Assembly: GCF_018139985.1 (NCBI RefSeq)
Contig: NZ_JAGSOU010000016.1
Location: 1 to 64,000, forward strand
Length of the DNA stretch: 64,000 nt
Reading direction: 5' to 3'
From: Actibacterium sp. MT2.3-13A
GTDB taxonomy: Bacteria > Pseudomonadota > Alphaproteobacteria > Rhodobacterales > Rhodobacteraceae
Under the pieces are notes generated by a model. The model saw only the letters and a list, made by a program, of their open reading frames with translations, was not told the origin of the DNA and ran no database searches. Shown piece after piece: positions 1 to 7,660 of the stretch. Every line of letters begins with the position of its first letter. Position 1 is the first letter of the stretch. The position numbers and the translations under genes were made by a program.

Positions 1-33
1 AATCTGCGCCTCGGTGAAACGGCTCTTTCGCAT
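1..33 (-). CDS. IS3-family transposase OrfA, N-terminal fragment cut by the window edge
   Basis: Only 11 codons are present, reading MRKSRFTEAQI. This is the stereotyped start of the IS3-family OrfA helix-turn-helix protein, which binds the element's ends and combines with OrfB by frameshift to make the DDE transposase. A GGAG Shine-Dalgarno stands 6 bases before the ATG. The assignment rests on this short conserved start together with the terminal repeat 50 bases upstream. Confidence 0.75.
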   Translation of the reverse strand, partial: MRKSRFTEAQI

Positions 34-99
34 TCGTCTGCTCCTTCAGGGTTGAGCAGACTCTACATCATGGTGCGGGACTTCGTGGGGGGCAGGTCA
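1..99 (-). mobile_element. End of an IS3-family insertion sequence (rest lies off the window)
   Basis: The outermost 14 bases read inward on the minus strand as TGACCTGCCCCCCA, the TGACCTGCCCCC-type terminal inverted repeat known from IS3-family elements of the IS407 kind. About 50 bases further in lie a GGAG ribosome binding site and the ATG of the first transposase frame. The other end and any target duplication are beyond position 1, so completeness cannot be judged. It marks the left side of the accessory segment. Confidence 0.8.
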
Positions 100-238
100 C
101 CCGAACTGGCGAAGGCGAGGAAGCCGCGCACTCCGTGGCAATGGGTGAAGGGATCGAAGGCACTCGGCGAAGCCAAGCGAGTTCTGGGAAAGTCAACGCC
201 GCGCTCCACTGAGCAAGGTTAGGCCGCAGCCTAGGGAC
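100..238. other. Unassigned GC-rich stretch between the IS end and vsr; possible gene remnant
   Basis: Directly after the IS end one plus-strand frame stays open for about 40 codons and stops with TAG near position 222. It contains ARKPRTPWQWVKGSK and has no start codon inside the window. This could be the tail of a gene interrupted by the IS, or chance. Composition is GC-rich like the chromosome, unlike the operon that follows. Confidence 0.3.
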
Positions 239-736
239 TCAATCAGTCAAAAATGCCGACAACCTACTGGCAAGGTGGTCGGCATCACTCGTTTCACATT
301 CCCATACGACCAAACACGACCACCCCAAGTCCGAAAGCTGTTGATGCACCGCAAGATCACGCTGGACATTCTTCCTGAACTTTTCCTGCCAAAATTCTTG
401 CCTAGTTTTCGGCGTAGTTGCTTTCGAGCAACTTGGGTGGCGATGCCAGAAGCAGCCATGAACGAAAATGACCTTCCTGCGAGGGCGAAACACAATGTCT
501 GGCTTGCCAGGCAGATCTGGCGCGTGAAGTCGATAGCGGTAGCCCATCGAGTGCAGCATTCGCCTGACAATCAATTCCGGTTTTGTATCCTTTGCCCTGA
601 TCCGAGACATATTAAACGAACGTGCAGCCGACACGGCACCATGAACGTGGTCAGCTTTGCCTAGCTTGATCAATGATTGCAGCCTTCGCTCCCTTGGTGG
701 ACTCGTTTCGCCAAATTGTGCCGGATAGTCAGCCAT
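239..736 (-). CDS. vsr: Very short patch repair endonuclease (Vsr)
   Basis: 165 residues. Vsr nicks DNA 5' of the T in T:G mismatches left by deamination of 5-methylcytosine, so that Pol I can restore the C; it normally accompanies a cytosine-5 methyltransferase. The fold signature is complete: MSRIRAKDTKPE (43-54), PGKPDIVF with catalytic Asp80, then HGCFWHRH with His93 and His98. Likely zinc ligands are Cys95, His100, Cys103 and Cys147 (VVWECE). The Thr next to the first His in E. coli Vsr is Val here. The ATG at 736 is chosen because GAGG lies 8 bases upstream. It is the last gene of the four-gene operon, 18 bases after the response regulator. Family assignment is firm; whether it repairs or restricts is open. 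Confidence 0.95.
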   Translation of the reverse strand: MADYPAQFGETSPPRERRLQSLIKLGKADHVHGAVSAARSFNMSRIRAKDTKPELIVRRMLHSMGYRYRLHAPDLPGKPDIVFRPRRKVIFVHGCFWHRHPSCSKATTPKTRQEFWQEKFRKNVQRDLAVHQQLSDLGWSCLVVWECETSDADHLASRLSAFLTD

Positions 737-754
737 AATGTGGTCCTCAACGCA

Positions 755-1801
755 CTACTCATCGCCAAAAGTAAGTGTGGGTTGCCCTTGTCGGCCAAAA
801 TGCGATGAAAACCTTGCGATGATATCCTTGATAAATGCTGGCGAAATCTGAAGGAATGGGTCATTGAACTGTTCGTGAAACCCTGCCTTCGGCACCGACG
901 TCAATGCTTCAAAATCCAAATAACCGCCATCGAAAAACTCGGTCTTAGGCAGAAAATGATAAGATCCTTTGTTGTTTCGTTCTAAATTTTCCTTGAGTGC
1001 TTTTCGACCTTTGCTGTTTTGTTTGGATTGTGGAAGCTCTGAAACGCAATCATCAAATGACGCAATCCTACACAGCATGAACTTTCTGGCATTGATCTCG
1101 CCGTCGGCCCGGGTTGTCAAATCGCACAGGGGTGTCAGAATAGCATAGTAGTCTTCGTTCTGCTTGGATTGAACCACGCTTCCAGTTCGTGTGATATTGT
1201 CGACAGGAGGGTGGATATAGAATTCCTCTGGAACACAGCTTTCTTCGTCCATGTCGACCATACTTATTAGATGGTTCATGACATGGCGCATCAATGCCTT
1301 TTCGGACTTTTCGGGGTCTTGCTGCCCATACCTCTTCCATGCCTCTTTTTGACTTAGTAGATTAGACCTAAACACCTGACTCAGCGACTGCTCAACAAGC
1401 CCGCGTCCACCCATCACCCTAGTCAAACCCGAGGCATATACCTGGCGAAAGTCTTCAAGAATTTCGATGTGATCTGCGTCACCCTTTTTCAGCACCTCTA
1501 TGTGAACGAACCTATCATCGGCTTCGCCAGGTGTTCCGGTTAGAATTACAACTGGCATTCGAACATTCGCCTCGCTCAAAGCCTTAAGAACCTCATTACC
1601 TTCACCGCCTGCATCACCTAGTTTCATATCAATGACAGCGCAGTCAAAGCTGCTGTCCAACGCATTCAAAGTTTCGTTCAATGTGCCAAAAGGAACGACC
1701 TCAAATTCGACTCCGTTCTCATGGTTGAAACGCGCAACGCTTTGCACGAAGCCTTGACGGTCGCCTTCATCATCTTCCACCAACAACAGCTTAATAGCCA
1801 A
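755..1801 (-). CDS. Response regulator with unassigned C-terminal output domain
   Basis: 348 residues. Residues 1-125 form a receiver domain with the full phosphotransfer set: acidic pocket E9-D10-D11, phosphoacceptor Asp58 (AVIDMKLGD), Thr88 (ILTGT) and Lys105/106. The remaining ~200 residues match no DNA-binding output domain I recognise. They contain YAILTPLCDL, CRIASFDDC, YHFLPKTEFFDGGYLDFEAL and RFSSHFGRQGQP. The start is a TTG two bases after the kinase stop, supported by GGAG seven bases upstream inside the kinase 3' end, so the two are translationally coupled. The natural partner is the adjacent kinase-like protein. Output may be regulatory or effector; the sequence does not say which. 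Confidence 0.85.
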   Translation of the reverse strand: MAIKLLLVEDDEGDRQGFVQSVARFNHENGVEFEVVPFGTLNETLNALDSSFDCAVIDMKLGDAGGEGNEVLKALSEANVRMPVVILTGTPGEADDRFVHIEVLKKGDADHIEILEDFRQVYASGLTRVMGGRGLVEQSLSQVFRSNLLSQKEAWKRYGQQDPEKSEKALMRHVMNHLISMVDMDEESCVPEEFYIHPPVDNITRTGSVVQSKQNEDYYAILTPLCDLTTRADGEINARKFMLCRIASFDDCVSELPQSKQNSKGRKALKENLERNNKGSYHFLPKTEFFDGGYLDFEALTSVPKAGFHEQFNDPFLQISPAFIKDIIARFSSHFGRQGQPTLTFGDE

Positions 1802-1803
1802 AT

Positions 1804-3969
1804 CTATTCTCCGTTTTCGGGTTGCAGTCTGAAATACGCACCTTCATCGGACTCCAAAACATTCAACTCAAGACCATTTCTTGACGCCGCTTCGCCAGCA
1901 ATCGCAAGACCCAAACCAGTACCATCTCGTTTGGTTGAAAACTCAGGGTCGAAAATCACCTCTGATTCGATAAGCGATTTGTCTATCCCGGGACCGCTAT
2001 CTCTATAATCAATGTATGCAAGACCACTTTCAGAAACTTCAAACCGTATCGTAATCGATGGGTTCTTCGTGCCTTTTTCCGCGAACCAATAAACACTGTT
2101 GTCAATCAAGTTGGTGAAAATCGCATAGAAATCTTGCTTCCAGCCCAGAAACTGGAAATTAATTGGACCCTCAACGACAGCATCAACTCCGACTTCTGTC
2201 AGCGTGTTAGCAAACACTTGTAGAGAGCCGTTCAGCACCTCAGACACCTTGAATGGGCGAGCTTCTGCACGTTTGCCCGCCGCCAGTGGGTCAAGTCTTT
2301 CAAAAAGACGCACAAACACCTCTGCGTTGTGCCCGAGTTCCTTTGCAATAGGAAGAACCTGATCCAAGTTTTGCGGTGTTGGACTGTCGCTAAATACACC
2401 AGCCCAATACTCGAGGTTCGGAACCTGATTCTTGAAAAAGTTCAGTGGCCGCCGCCCTTCATGCAGGACTACGTTCACGATTTTTCCGAGAGTGGCCTGA
2501 CCCTGATAGACAGCAACCGTTTGCCTAATGCTCTCTGCCGCCTTGTTCTTTGCGGCCATGTCCCTTGCGAGGATGTCAGATATCTCTTTGGTAACAGCCT
2601 CTCCTATGCCTGCGCGCTCTAGCCTCGTAACCACATCCGCACGAATGTGGTCGTCTGAAAACAACTGCTGAATTTGTTTTTCGACGCGGGACTTCGGCTT
2701 GCCTAGGTCAAGCGATCTCCGCAGCGCGAATCTGCGGGTTTCGAGTTCTTCAATGACCTTGGTCGTTACTTCGATCAACCGTTCATAGGCAGCATTTTCT
2801 TTGAGTCCGTCCCGGGCACTTTTCTCAACCAGTCCCGACCTCTCTTCGGACTCAATGTGCACAAATCCGATGACTTGGTTTCCCCCAATTTTTCTGGAAG
2901 GATTCTGGATTCTCTTTTGGTTAAGCCTAAGCCAGTCGAACTGTGCATCCCCCAATGGCCGAACTCGAAAACCGTTTCTGTAAACACCAATACCATTGTT
3001 GAAGTTCAGTAGTTGTCGAGCGGCTAGGTTTCCAAGGTAATTACCGTCTTTGTCCTTCAGGCCCCTACGAATAATTTGGTCGATATCTGTTTTGTCGCGA
3101 TCATAAACCCGAATGTCGAAGTTCAGAGGACCGCATGACTTCTCAAAGAATCCAGAAAAATCAACGGAAAACCGCTCCGCGCTTGCGTTGTCAATTTTCT
3201 GCGTGGAATAGGTGAGTTCGCCGATACCGTTTTCGTCCACATATCCAGAAATCATGTAATCGTAGAACTCTAGGATCGGGAATGAATCGATGGTTTCTTC
3301 TGTATCCTGAACTCCTTTGAAGCCAGACACTTTTAGTTTGATATCAAATTTCTCTGGCTTCAGTTCAACCCCAGAGACAGCCGCCGTCGGAGGCGTCAGC
3401 TTTCGCAACTCATACATAAGACGCCGAAATTGGGCTTCATTCCACTCCTCCAGCCCAGCTTTGCTACCCTTTATCGTAAGTACCGTTCCGGGTTTAGAGC
3501 CGGTTTTTCGAGTGTCAATCAGTAGTTCAACCTGATCCAGATAGCTTGCTTCTTCGAAGGTTGCCCATTCTACAAATACAGAGGTGGTTTCCCCATTCTC
3601 CGTAGTGGTTTCCAACAGAAGATCGTCACCTAGAATAGACGCCGCAAAGCGACCGACACCTTTTCGTCCTTGGAGAACTCGGCCTTTGGGGCTTATCTTT
3701 CGCTTCAGCTTGTCGTCGGTGGAAGGGACCATCCACCGCTCAACGACATCTGACCTCGACATTCCATGGCCACCATCCGAAATGGTGATTTTGTATTCTT
3801 GTGCCTCGGTATCCGCCTTAAATTCCACCTCGACAAACTCGGAATCTGCGTCGAAGGCGTTCTTAACCAGTTCAACAACGGCAGCATAAGGATCTTGGAT
3901 TAAATCGCGACCGATAGTTAAGATGTGGCGACCTGCGGGTCGAATTGAGAATACACCGTCATCACTCAT
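1804..3969 (-). CDS. Tandem GHKL ATPase: MORC/MutL-like N-domain plus histidine-kinase-like C-domain
   Basis: 721 residues with two complete Bergerat ATP-binding folds. The N-terminal one has N-box ELVKNAFDAD (33-42), DGGHGM (65-70) and GRKGVGRFAAS (101-111), the pattern of MutL/Hsp90/MORC proteins rather than kinases. The C-terminal one has NLIDNS (620-625), DSGPGI (657-662), an F-box FDPEFSTK (673-680) and GTGLGLAIA (683-691), as in sensor kinases. It is preceded by VLHEGRRPL with His503 in an H-box-like position. No transmembrane segment is apparent, so the protein should be cytosolic. The ATG overlaps the methyltransferase stop by 4 bases (ATGA) with GGAG 8 bases upstream. MORC-like GHKL proteins are known from predicted restriction-modification operons; fusion to a kinase module is unusual. 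Confidence 0.88.
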   Translation of the reverse strand: MSDDGVFSIRPAGRHILTIGRDLIQDPYAAVVELVKNAFDADSEFVEVEFKADTEAQEYKITISDGGHGMSRSDVVERWMVPSTDDKLKRKISPKGRVLQGRKGVGRFAASILGDDLLLETTTENGETTSVFVEWATFEEASYLDQVELLIDTRKTGSKPGTVLTIKGSKAGLEEWNEAQFRRLMYELRKLTPPTAAVSGVELKPEKFDIKLKVSGFKGVQDTEETIDSFPILEFYDYMISGYVDENGIGELTYSTQKIDNASAERFSVDFSGFFEKSCGPLNFDIRVYDRDKTDIDQIIRRGLKDKDGNYLGNLAARQLLNFNNGIGVYRNGFRVRPLGDAQFDWLRLNQKRIQNPSRKIGGNQVIGFVHIESEERSGLVEKSARDGLKENAAYERLIEVTTKVIEELETRRFALRRSLDLGKPKSRVEKQIQQLFSDDHIRADVVTRLERAGIGEAVTKEISDILARDMAAKNKAAESIRQTVAVYQGQATLGKIVNVVLHEGRRPLNFFKNQVPNLEYWAGVFSDSPTPQNLDQVLPIAKELGHNAEVFVRLFERLDPLAAGKRAEARPFKVSEVLNGSLQVFANTLTEVGVDAVVEGPINFQFLGWKQDFYAIFTNLIDNSVYWFAEKGTKNPSITIRFEVSESGLAYIDYRDSGPGIDKSLIESEVIFDPEFSTKRDGTGLGLAIAGEAASRNGLELNVLESDEGAYFRLQPENGE

Positions 3970-5249
3970 GACCAGTTCTCCACAAGTTTTTTGGAAATCT
4001 TTTCAGCTAGGAGGACCGGCACGGCATTCCCGATTTGCTTGAAGGCCGAAGTTCGGCTTGGCTTTCCACTTGTGCTCTCAAAATAAAAATCGTCAGGGAA
4101 GGTCTGTAGTCGCGCCGCCTCGCGCGGTGTAAGCGATCTGTTCTGCGCGTTGTCTGGATGGATGTAATAGTTCCCATCCTTGGCGATATGTGCAACCACT
4201 GTGTGTGAAGCTGGTAGGTCTGCCGCAACGACCTTAAAGCGATCAAGAAATGAGCTTCGGTTCTTATGCGTCTTAAGTGTCTCGGGTAGGTCGTTGTAAC
4301 TCAACCGCTCGCCTCTCGTATTCCACTCGTTAACTACTTTCTTGAAGATTTTTAGGTCCCTCGGATTGTGCGGGCGCGCCTCGTGCCAAGTTGTACTCCT
4401 GTCCGCTGAAAGCAAGCCGGATTCTGCCAACCAACGGCTAGGCGGTTTTTCCAAAGACGTGACGAGCGCCCCCCCTTTGCCAGCACGCAAAGGCGGTAGG
4501 TCGCCGATTGCATCCTTAACCAAAAAATCAGTTGAGGTTTTGTCTAGTTCTGGGAAGAAGCCATCTTTCTTCCCTAGTCTTCCTACAAGAATAATTCTTT
4601 TTCGTTTCTGTGGGATGCCATGCTCATCAGCGGCGATGACTTGATATTCAACTGTATACCCGAGGTTTTTGAAGAGCGCCCACATCATGTCGAAGTAGCG
4701 TGTGCCATCGGATTCGCGTGCGGTCAAAAGTCCAACCACGTTTTCAAAGATGAAGAATCTTGGTCGATATCTCTTCAGAAATTCGGCATAGTAGACAAAC
4801 AGGTAGTTCCGTTCGTCGCCGACCATCTTTAGTTCAGAGCGTGCACGACCAACGAGTGAATAAGCTTGGCATGGTGGGCCGCCGACAATTAGGTCTAGTT
4901 TCCTATTGCCAATCTGAAAATCCAATCGGTCAAAAATGCCTGACAAAGCCTTTGCTCCGATTTCGGCGTTGATGACAGAACTCGAGCGAGATCCGAACGC
5001 CAACGAATAGAGTTCTTTTCTGTTAATCTGCCCCGAAAGATATGCAAAATATCCGCTGAGGTCGCCTCGGCCACTCAGTATATGGTACGCTTCTCTAGTA
5101 CGAAGAGTGTAAGCTGCCGCGGTATCAGCTTCGACGTGAGCGATGGGCTCACAGCCCGCGCGCACAAAGCCCTCGGACAAGCCACCAGCCCCTGCAAACA
5201 AGTCAATGAAATTTGGCTTATTGCCGCTTTTTGTTGTTGAATCGAACAT
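3966..5249 (-). CDS. DNA (cytosine-5-)-methyltransferase
   Basis: All main C5-MTase motifs are present: motif I FIDLFAGAGG, motif IV GGPPCQAYS with the catalytic Cys, motif VI ENV, motif VIII QKRKRI, motif IX LTPREAARLQTFPDDF and motif X QIGNAVP at the C-terminus. The protein should methylate cytosine in a short duplex site; the variable region between motifs VIII and IX, which sets specificity, cannot be read by eye. I use the ATG at 5249 (427 residues, 13 before motif I); an in-frame TTG at 5306 would add 19, and neither has a strong ribosome binding site. It is the first gene of the operon and overlaps the ATPase by 4 bases. Base composition is clearly more AT-rich than the flanking chromosome. 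Confidence 0.93.
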   Translation of the reverse strand: MFDSTTKSGNKPNFIDLFAGAGGLSEGFVRAGCEPIAHVEADTAAAYTLRTREAYHILSGRGDLSGYFAYLSGQINRKELYSLAFGSRSSSVINAEIGAKALSGIFDRLDFQIGNRKLDLIVGGPPCQAYSLVGRARSELKMVGDERNYLFVYYAEFLKRYRPRFFIFENVVGLLTARESDGTRYFDMMWALFKNLGYTVEYQVIAADEHGIPQKRKRIILVGRLGKKDGFFPELDKTSTDFLVKDAIGDLPPLRAGKGGALVTSLEKPPSRWLAESGLLSADRSTTWHEARPHNPRDLKIFKKVVNEWNTRGERLSYNDLPETLKTHKNRSSFLDRFKVVAADLPASHTVVAHIAKDGNYYIHPDNAQNRSLTPREAARLQTFPDDFYFESTSGKPSRTSAFKQIGNAVPVLLAEKISKKLVENWS

Positions 5250-5306
5250 GCAGGGCCAAGTGTTTACTTCATTTCTCGGTAGCGTTTCCCTTCCCGAAGG
5301 TGTCAA

Positions 5307-5502
5307 CGACCACTGAGTTGATACCCTTTGCCTCTGTCAAGTGCCACTGTAGATTTCAGTTCATGCCCCCGCATGGTGAAGCACTGTCGCGCCGAGCGCA
5401 GAACTTCGTGCAAATTGATACCCCAGCGATACCCAAGCCTATCAACACAATGAAGCGCGCCAAGCCGCGCAATCTTAAGTAGCTGAAAAGATGTTGTAAT
5501 TA
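5307..5502. promoter_or_regulatory. Promoter region of the methyltransferase operon with three GATACCC repeats
   Basis: This gap between the tRNA-Phe gene and the methyltransferase must carry the operon's promoter on the minus strand. GATACCC occurs at 5320-5326, 5417-5423 and 5428-5434. The last two are spaced 11 bases apart, about one helical turn, and the first two share the longer TTGATACCC. A regulator binding site is an inference; no -35/-10 pair stands out. Confidence 0.35.
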
Positions 5503-5577
5503 TGGTGCCCGGGGGCGGAATCGAACCACCGACACGAGGATTTTCAATCCACTGCTCTACCCCTGAGCTACCCGGGC
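5503..5577 (-). tRNA. tRNA-Phe (anticodon GAA)
   Basis: A 75-nt cloverleaf with encoded CCA: acceptor stem GCCCGGG/CCCGGGC, D-arm GCTC/GAGC, anticodon loop TTGAAAA giving GAA, T-arm GGTGG/CCGCC with TTCGATT loop. The anticodon stem GTGGA/TCCTC contains a U-U mismatch at 28-42, and the D-loop is one base short of the usual. The methyltransferase island begins immediately beyond the 3' end. Confidence 0.95.
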
Positions 5578-5656
5578 ACGGGTAAGCGCTCTGCGCTTGG
5601 GTTGCGGTGTTCTAATCGGCGCCCGGGGGACTGTCCAGAGGGTTTGGACAAAAAAA

Positions 5657-5839
5657 TCAGTGCAGCTTCCTAGCCTGCTCGGCCAGCGCCTCGGCGGCCT
5701 CTTCCAGGTCCTCCGGGGCGTCGGCCGCAACCGCGTAGCGGCCCGACAGCCAGCGGCCCAGATCGACATCCGCACAGCGCTTCGAACAGAAGGGGCGGTA
5801 CTTCGGATCGCTCGCCTTGGCGCAGATCGGGCAGGTCAT
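5657..5839 (-). CDS. yacG: DNA gyrase inhibitor YacG
   Basis: 60 residues, the usual size. YacG is a small zinc protein that binds GyrB and blocks DNA binding by gyrase in E. coli. The zinc site is Cys3, Cys6, Cys18 and Cys22 (CPIC...FCSKRC), followed by the family signature ADVDLGRWL and an acidic helical tail. The ATG overlaps the stop of the RNase E/G gene by 4 bases, so it is the last gene of the infA-maf operon. About 80 bases with no visible feature separate it from tRNA-Phe. Confidence 0.93.
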   Translation of the reverse strand: MTCPICAKASDPKYRPFCSKRCADVDLGRWLSGRYAVAADAPEDLEEAAEALAEQARKLH

Positions 5840-6876
5840 CGGGGCAGGCTCTCGGTCAGGGGGCGACGTTCGCGTTTGCGTTGCAGTTCGAAATGGCCCA
5901 GCGGCGTCCAGCCGGCGAGGATGGTCTCCACCGGATCCGCCCGGAACGCCGCACGCAGCACCTGTTCCAGCTGGCGGCGGTCCTTCTTGGGCATCGGGGC
6001 AAAGTCGACGGTGATCTGGCCGCCGAGGCCGCGCAGGCGCAACTGGCGAGGCAGATCGCGGGCGGCGGCGATATTGGCCTTCAACCCGGCGGCGGGCGAG
6101 GTGTCGGCGCCGGTGTTGACGTCCACCGCCACCAGCGCGCGGGTCGGCTCGACAAAGACCGAGGCGCCGCCGGGCAATGGCTGCGCGCCCTCGAGCGCGT
6201 CGATCGCGTCGAGCACGCCGAGATCGGCGAAGGCGCCGTCGCGTTCGATGACCTCGTCGGGGGCGGGCTCGGCCCAGTCGCGCCAGGCCAGCGTATGCGC
6301 ATCGGGCGCATCAAGCAGCAGCTCGGGCCCGCCGGCGGCATCGGCCAGCACCGCCTCGGCCAGGTCGCGCATGGCCGCGATATCCCCCGCAACCGCCTCG
6401 GCCTCCGCCCCGGCGCAGGCCGAGCGCAGGATCAGGCCGCGCCCCTCGGGGGCGTCGGCCATTTCCTCATGGGCGATTTCCAGCAGCCGGTCGCGCTCAT
6501 CATCATCGCGGATCGCGCGCGAGACGTTGAGACCCGGCGCATCCGGTGTGACGATGGCATAGCGGCTCTTGAACAGCAGCCGCGTGGTCACCGGCACGGC
6601 CTTGCCCTGCTCGGCATGGCCCGTGACCTGCACCAGCAGCGCCTGCCCGGGCGCGAGCCCCTTGGCCTGGCGCAGGAAGGCGTTGCCGGAGGGCAGCCTC
6701 AGGAACACGCCGCCCTGCCCCTTGACCTGACGGTCCACCACGGCGCGCAGGATCGCGCCCGGCGCGGGCGCCTCGTCGGCGGGATCGATCAGCAGATCCT
6801 CCAGCCGGCCATCGACCATCAGCGCCGCGGCGATGCGGCCGCCGATGTGGTCGAGAATTACGGAACGGCCCTTCAT
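5836..6876 (-). CDS. Ribonuclease E/G family protein (short form)
   Basis: 346 residues, shorter than E. coli RNase G (about 490). It keeps the catalytic core that cleaves single-stranded RNA in 5S/16S rRNA maturation and mRNA decay: the Mg-binding aspartates sit in [10 protein letters not shown] (Asp252) and ITVDFAPM (Asp291), with [14 protein letters not shown] near the end. An S1-like segment ([13 protein letters not shown]) lies around residue 57. The ATG at 6876 is chosen over longer upstream starts because GGAGG stands before it and it overlaps maf by 4 bases. The distal zinc-link/oligomerisation part of RNase G is missing, as in other Rhodobacterales copies. Confidence 0.9.
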   Translation of the reverse strand: MKGRSVILDHIGGRIAAALMVDGRLEDLLIDPADEAPAPGAILRAVVDRQVKGQGGVFLRLPSGNAFLRQAKGLAPGQALLVQVTGHAEQGKAVPVTTRLLFKSRYAIVTPDAPGLNVSRAIRDDDERDRLLEIAHEEMADAPEGRGLILRSACAGAEAEAVAGDIAAMRDLAEAVLADAAGGPELLLDAPDAHTLAWRDWAEPAPDEVIERDGAFADLGVLDAIDALEGAQPLPGGASVFVEPTRALVAVDVNTGADTSPAAGLKANIAAARDLPRQLRLRGLGGQITVDFAPMPKKDRRQLEQVLRAAFRADPVETILAGWTPLGHFELQRKRERRPLTESLPR

Positions 6877-7451
6877 GGCGCCTCCTTGAACAGCGGGTAG
6901 CCGGCGGCGCGCAACAGCGTCGCGGTCTCGGCCAGCGGCAGGCCGACGACGCCGGTGAACGAGCCGTTGATCCAGGGAACGAAGGCCCCGCCCATGCCCT
7001 GGATGGCATAGCCGCCGGCCTTGCCCCGCCACTCGCCCGAGGCGAGGTAGGCGTTCAGCTCTTCGTCTTCGATATGCTTGAACCGGACGGTGGTCACCAC
7101 GTCGCGCTCCCACACCCGGTCGCCCAGGCGCAGGGCCACGGCGGTGATCACCTTGTGCCGGCGGCCCGAGAGCGCCAGCAGGAACGCAGCCGCCTGCCCC
7201 GCATCCGCCGGCTTGCCGAGGATGCGGCGGCCCATGGCCACGGTGGTGTCAGCGCAGAGCACCAGCTCGTCATCGGCGGCGGGCACGGCGCGGGCCTTTT
7301 CGATGGCCATGCGCGCGCAGTAGGGGCGCGGCAATTCGCCTTTGCGGGGGTCTTCGTCGATGTCGGGCGCGCGGATATCGTCGGGTACGACGCCGATCTG
7401 CGCCAGAAGCTCCTTCCGGCGCGGGCTGCCGGAGCCCAGAATCAGTTTCAT
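6873..7451 (-). CDS. maf: Maf family nucleoside triphosphate pyrophosphatase
   Basis: 192 residues. Maf proteins hydrolyse non-canonical or modified nucleoside triphosphates to the monophosphate, as house-cleaning enzymes. The N-terminal signature [12 protein letters not shown], the catalytic-site segment [21 protein letters not shown] and the late [16 protein letters not shown] are all present. It is coupled by 4-base overlaps on both sides (small ORF upstream, RNase E/G downstream). Which subfamily (YhdE dTTP/UTP or YceF m7GTP) is not decided here. Confidence 0.93.
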   Translation of the reverse strand: MKLILGSGSPRRKELLAQIGVVPDDIRAPDIDEDPRKGELPRPYCARMAIEKARAVPAADDELVLCADTTVAMGRRILGKPADAGQAAAFLLALSGRRHKVITAVALRLGDRVWERDVVTTVRFKHIEDEELNAYLASGEWRGKAGGYAIQGMGGAFVPWINGSFTGVVGLPLAETATLLRAAGYPLFKEAP

Positions 7452-7651
7452 TGTTTTCCAGAATCCTCTGGTTCCGAGTCGAGGCGCTTTCGATACTCAC
7501 GCTTCAAGACGACACCCAGATAAAAGGCGGCGCCATCGAGCAGGCTCTGCGCGTGCCTGTCGTTCATGCCGGCGGCTTCCTCATGGAGAAGCCGGACAGC
7601 CTTCTTGGACGCCTCCCGAAATCCCTGAAGATATTCGGGTGAGCGTCCCAT
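7448..7651 (-). CDS. Conserved small protein between infA and maf
   Basis: 67 residues, soluble, helical and charged, starting [17 protein letters not shown] and ending EPEDSGKQ. No domain is recognised. It is supported as a gene by its position: 9 bases after infA and overlapping maf by 4 bases, in an operon where every junction is tight. The same small frame recurs at this place in Rhodobacterales from memory; its function is unknown. Confidence 0.75.
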   Translation of the reverse strand: MGRSPEYLQGFREASKKAVRLLHEEAAGMNDRHAQSLLDGAAFYLGVVLKREYRKRLDSEPEDSGKQ

Positions 7652-7660
7652 TGTTCAAGC

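Noticed and set aside
5213-5482. 89-codon plus-strand frame next to tRNA-Phe, considered as an integrase remnant
   Set aside because: It overlaps the methyltransferase start, shows no integrase motif (no R..HxxR..Y), and only its last residues look basic.
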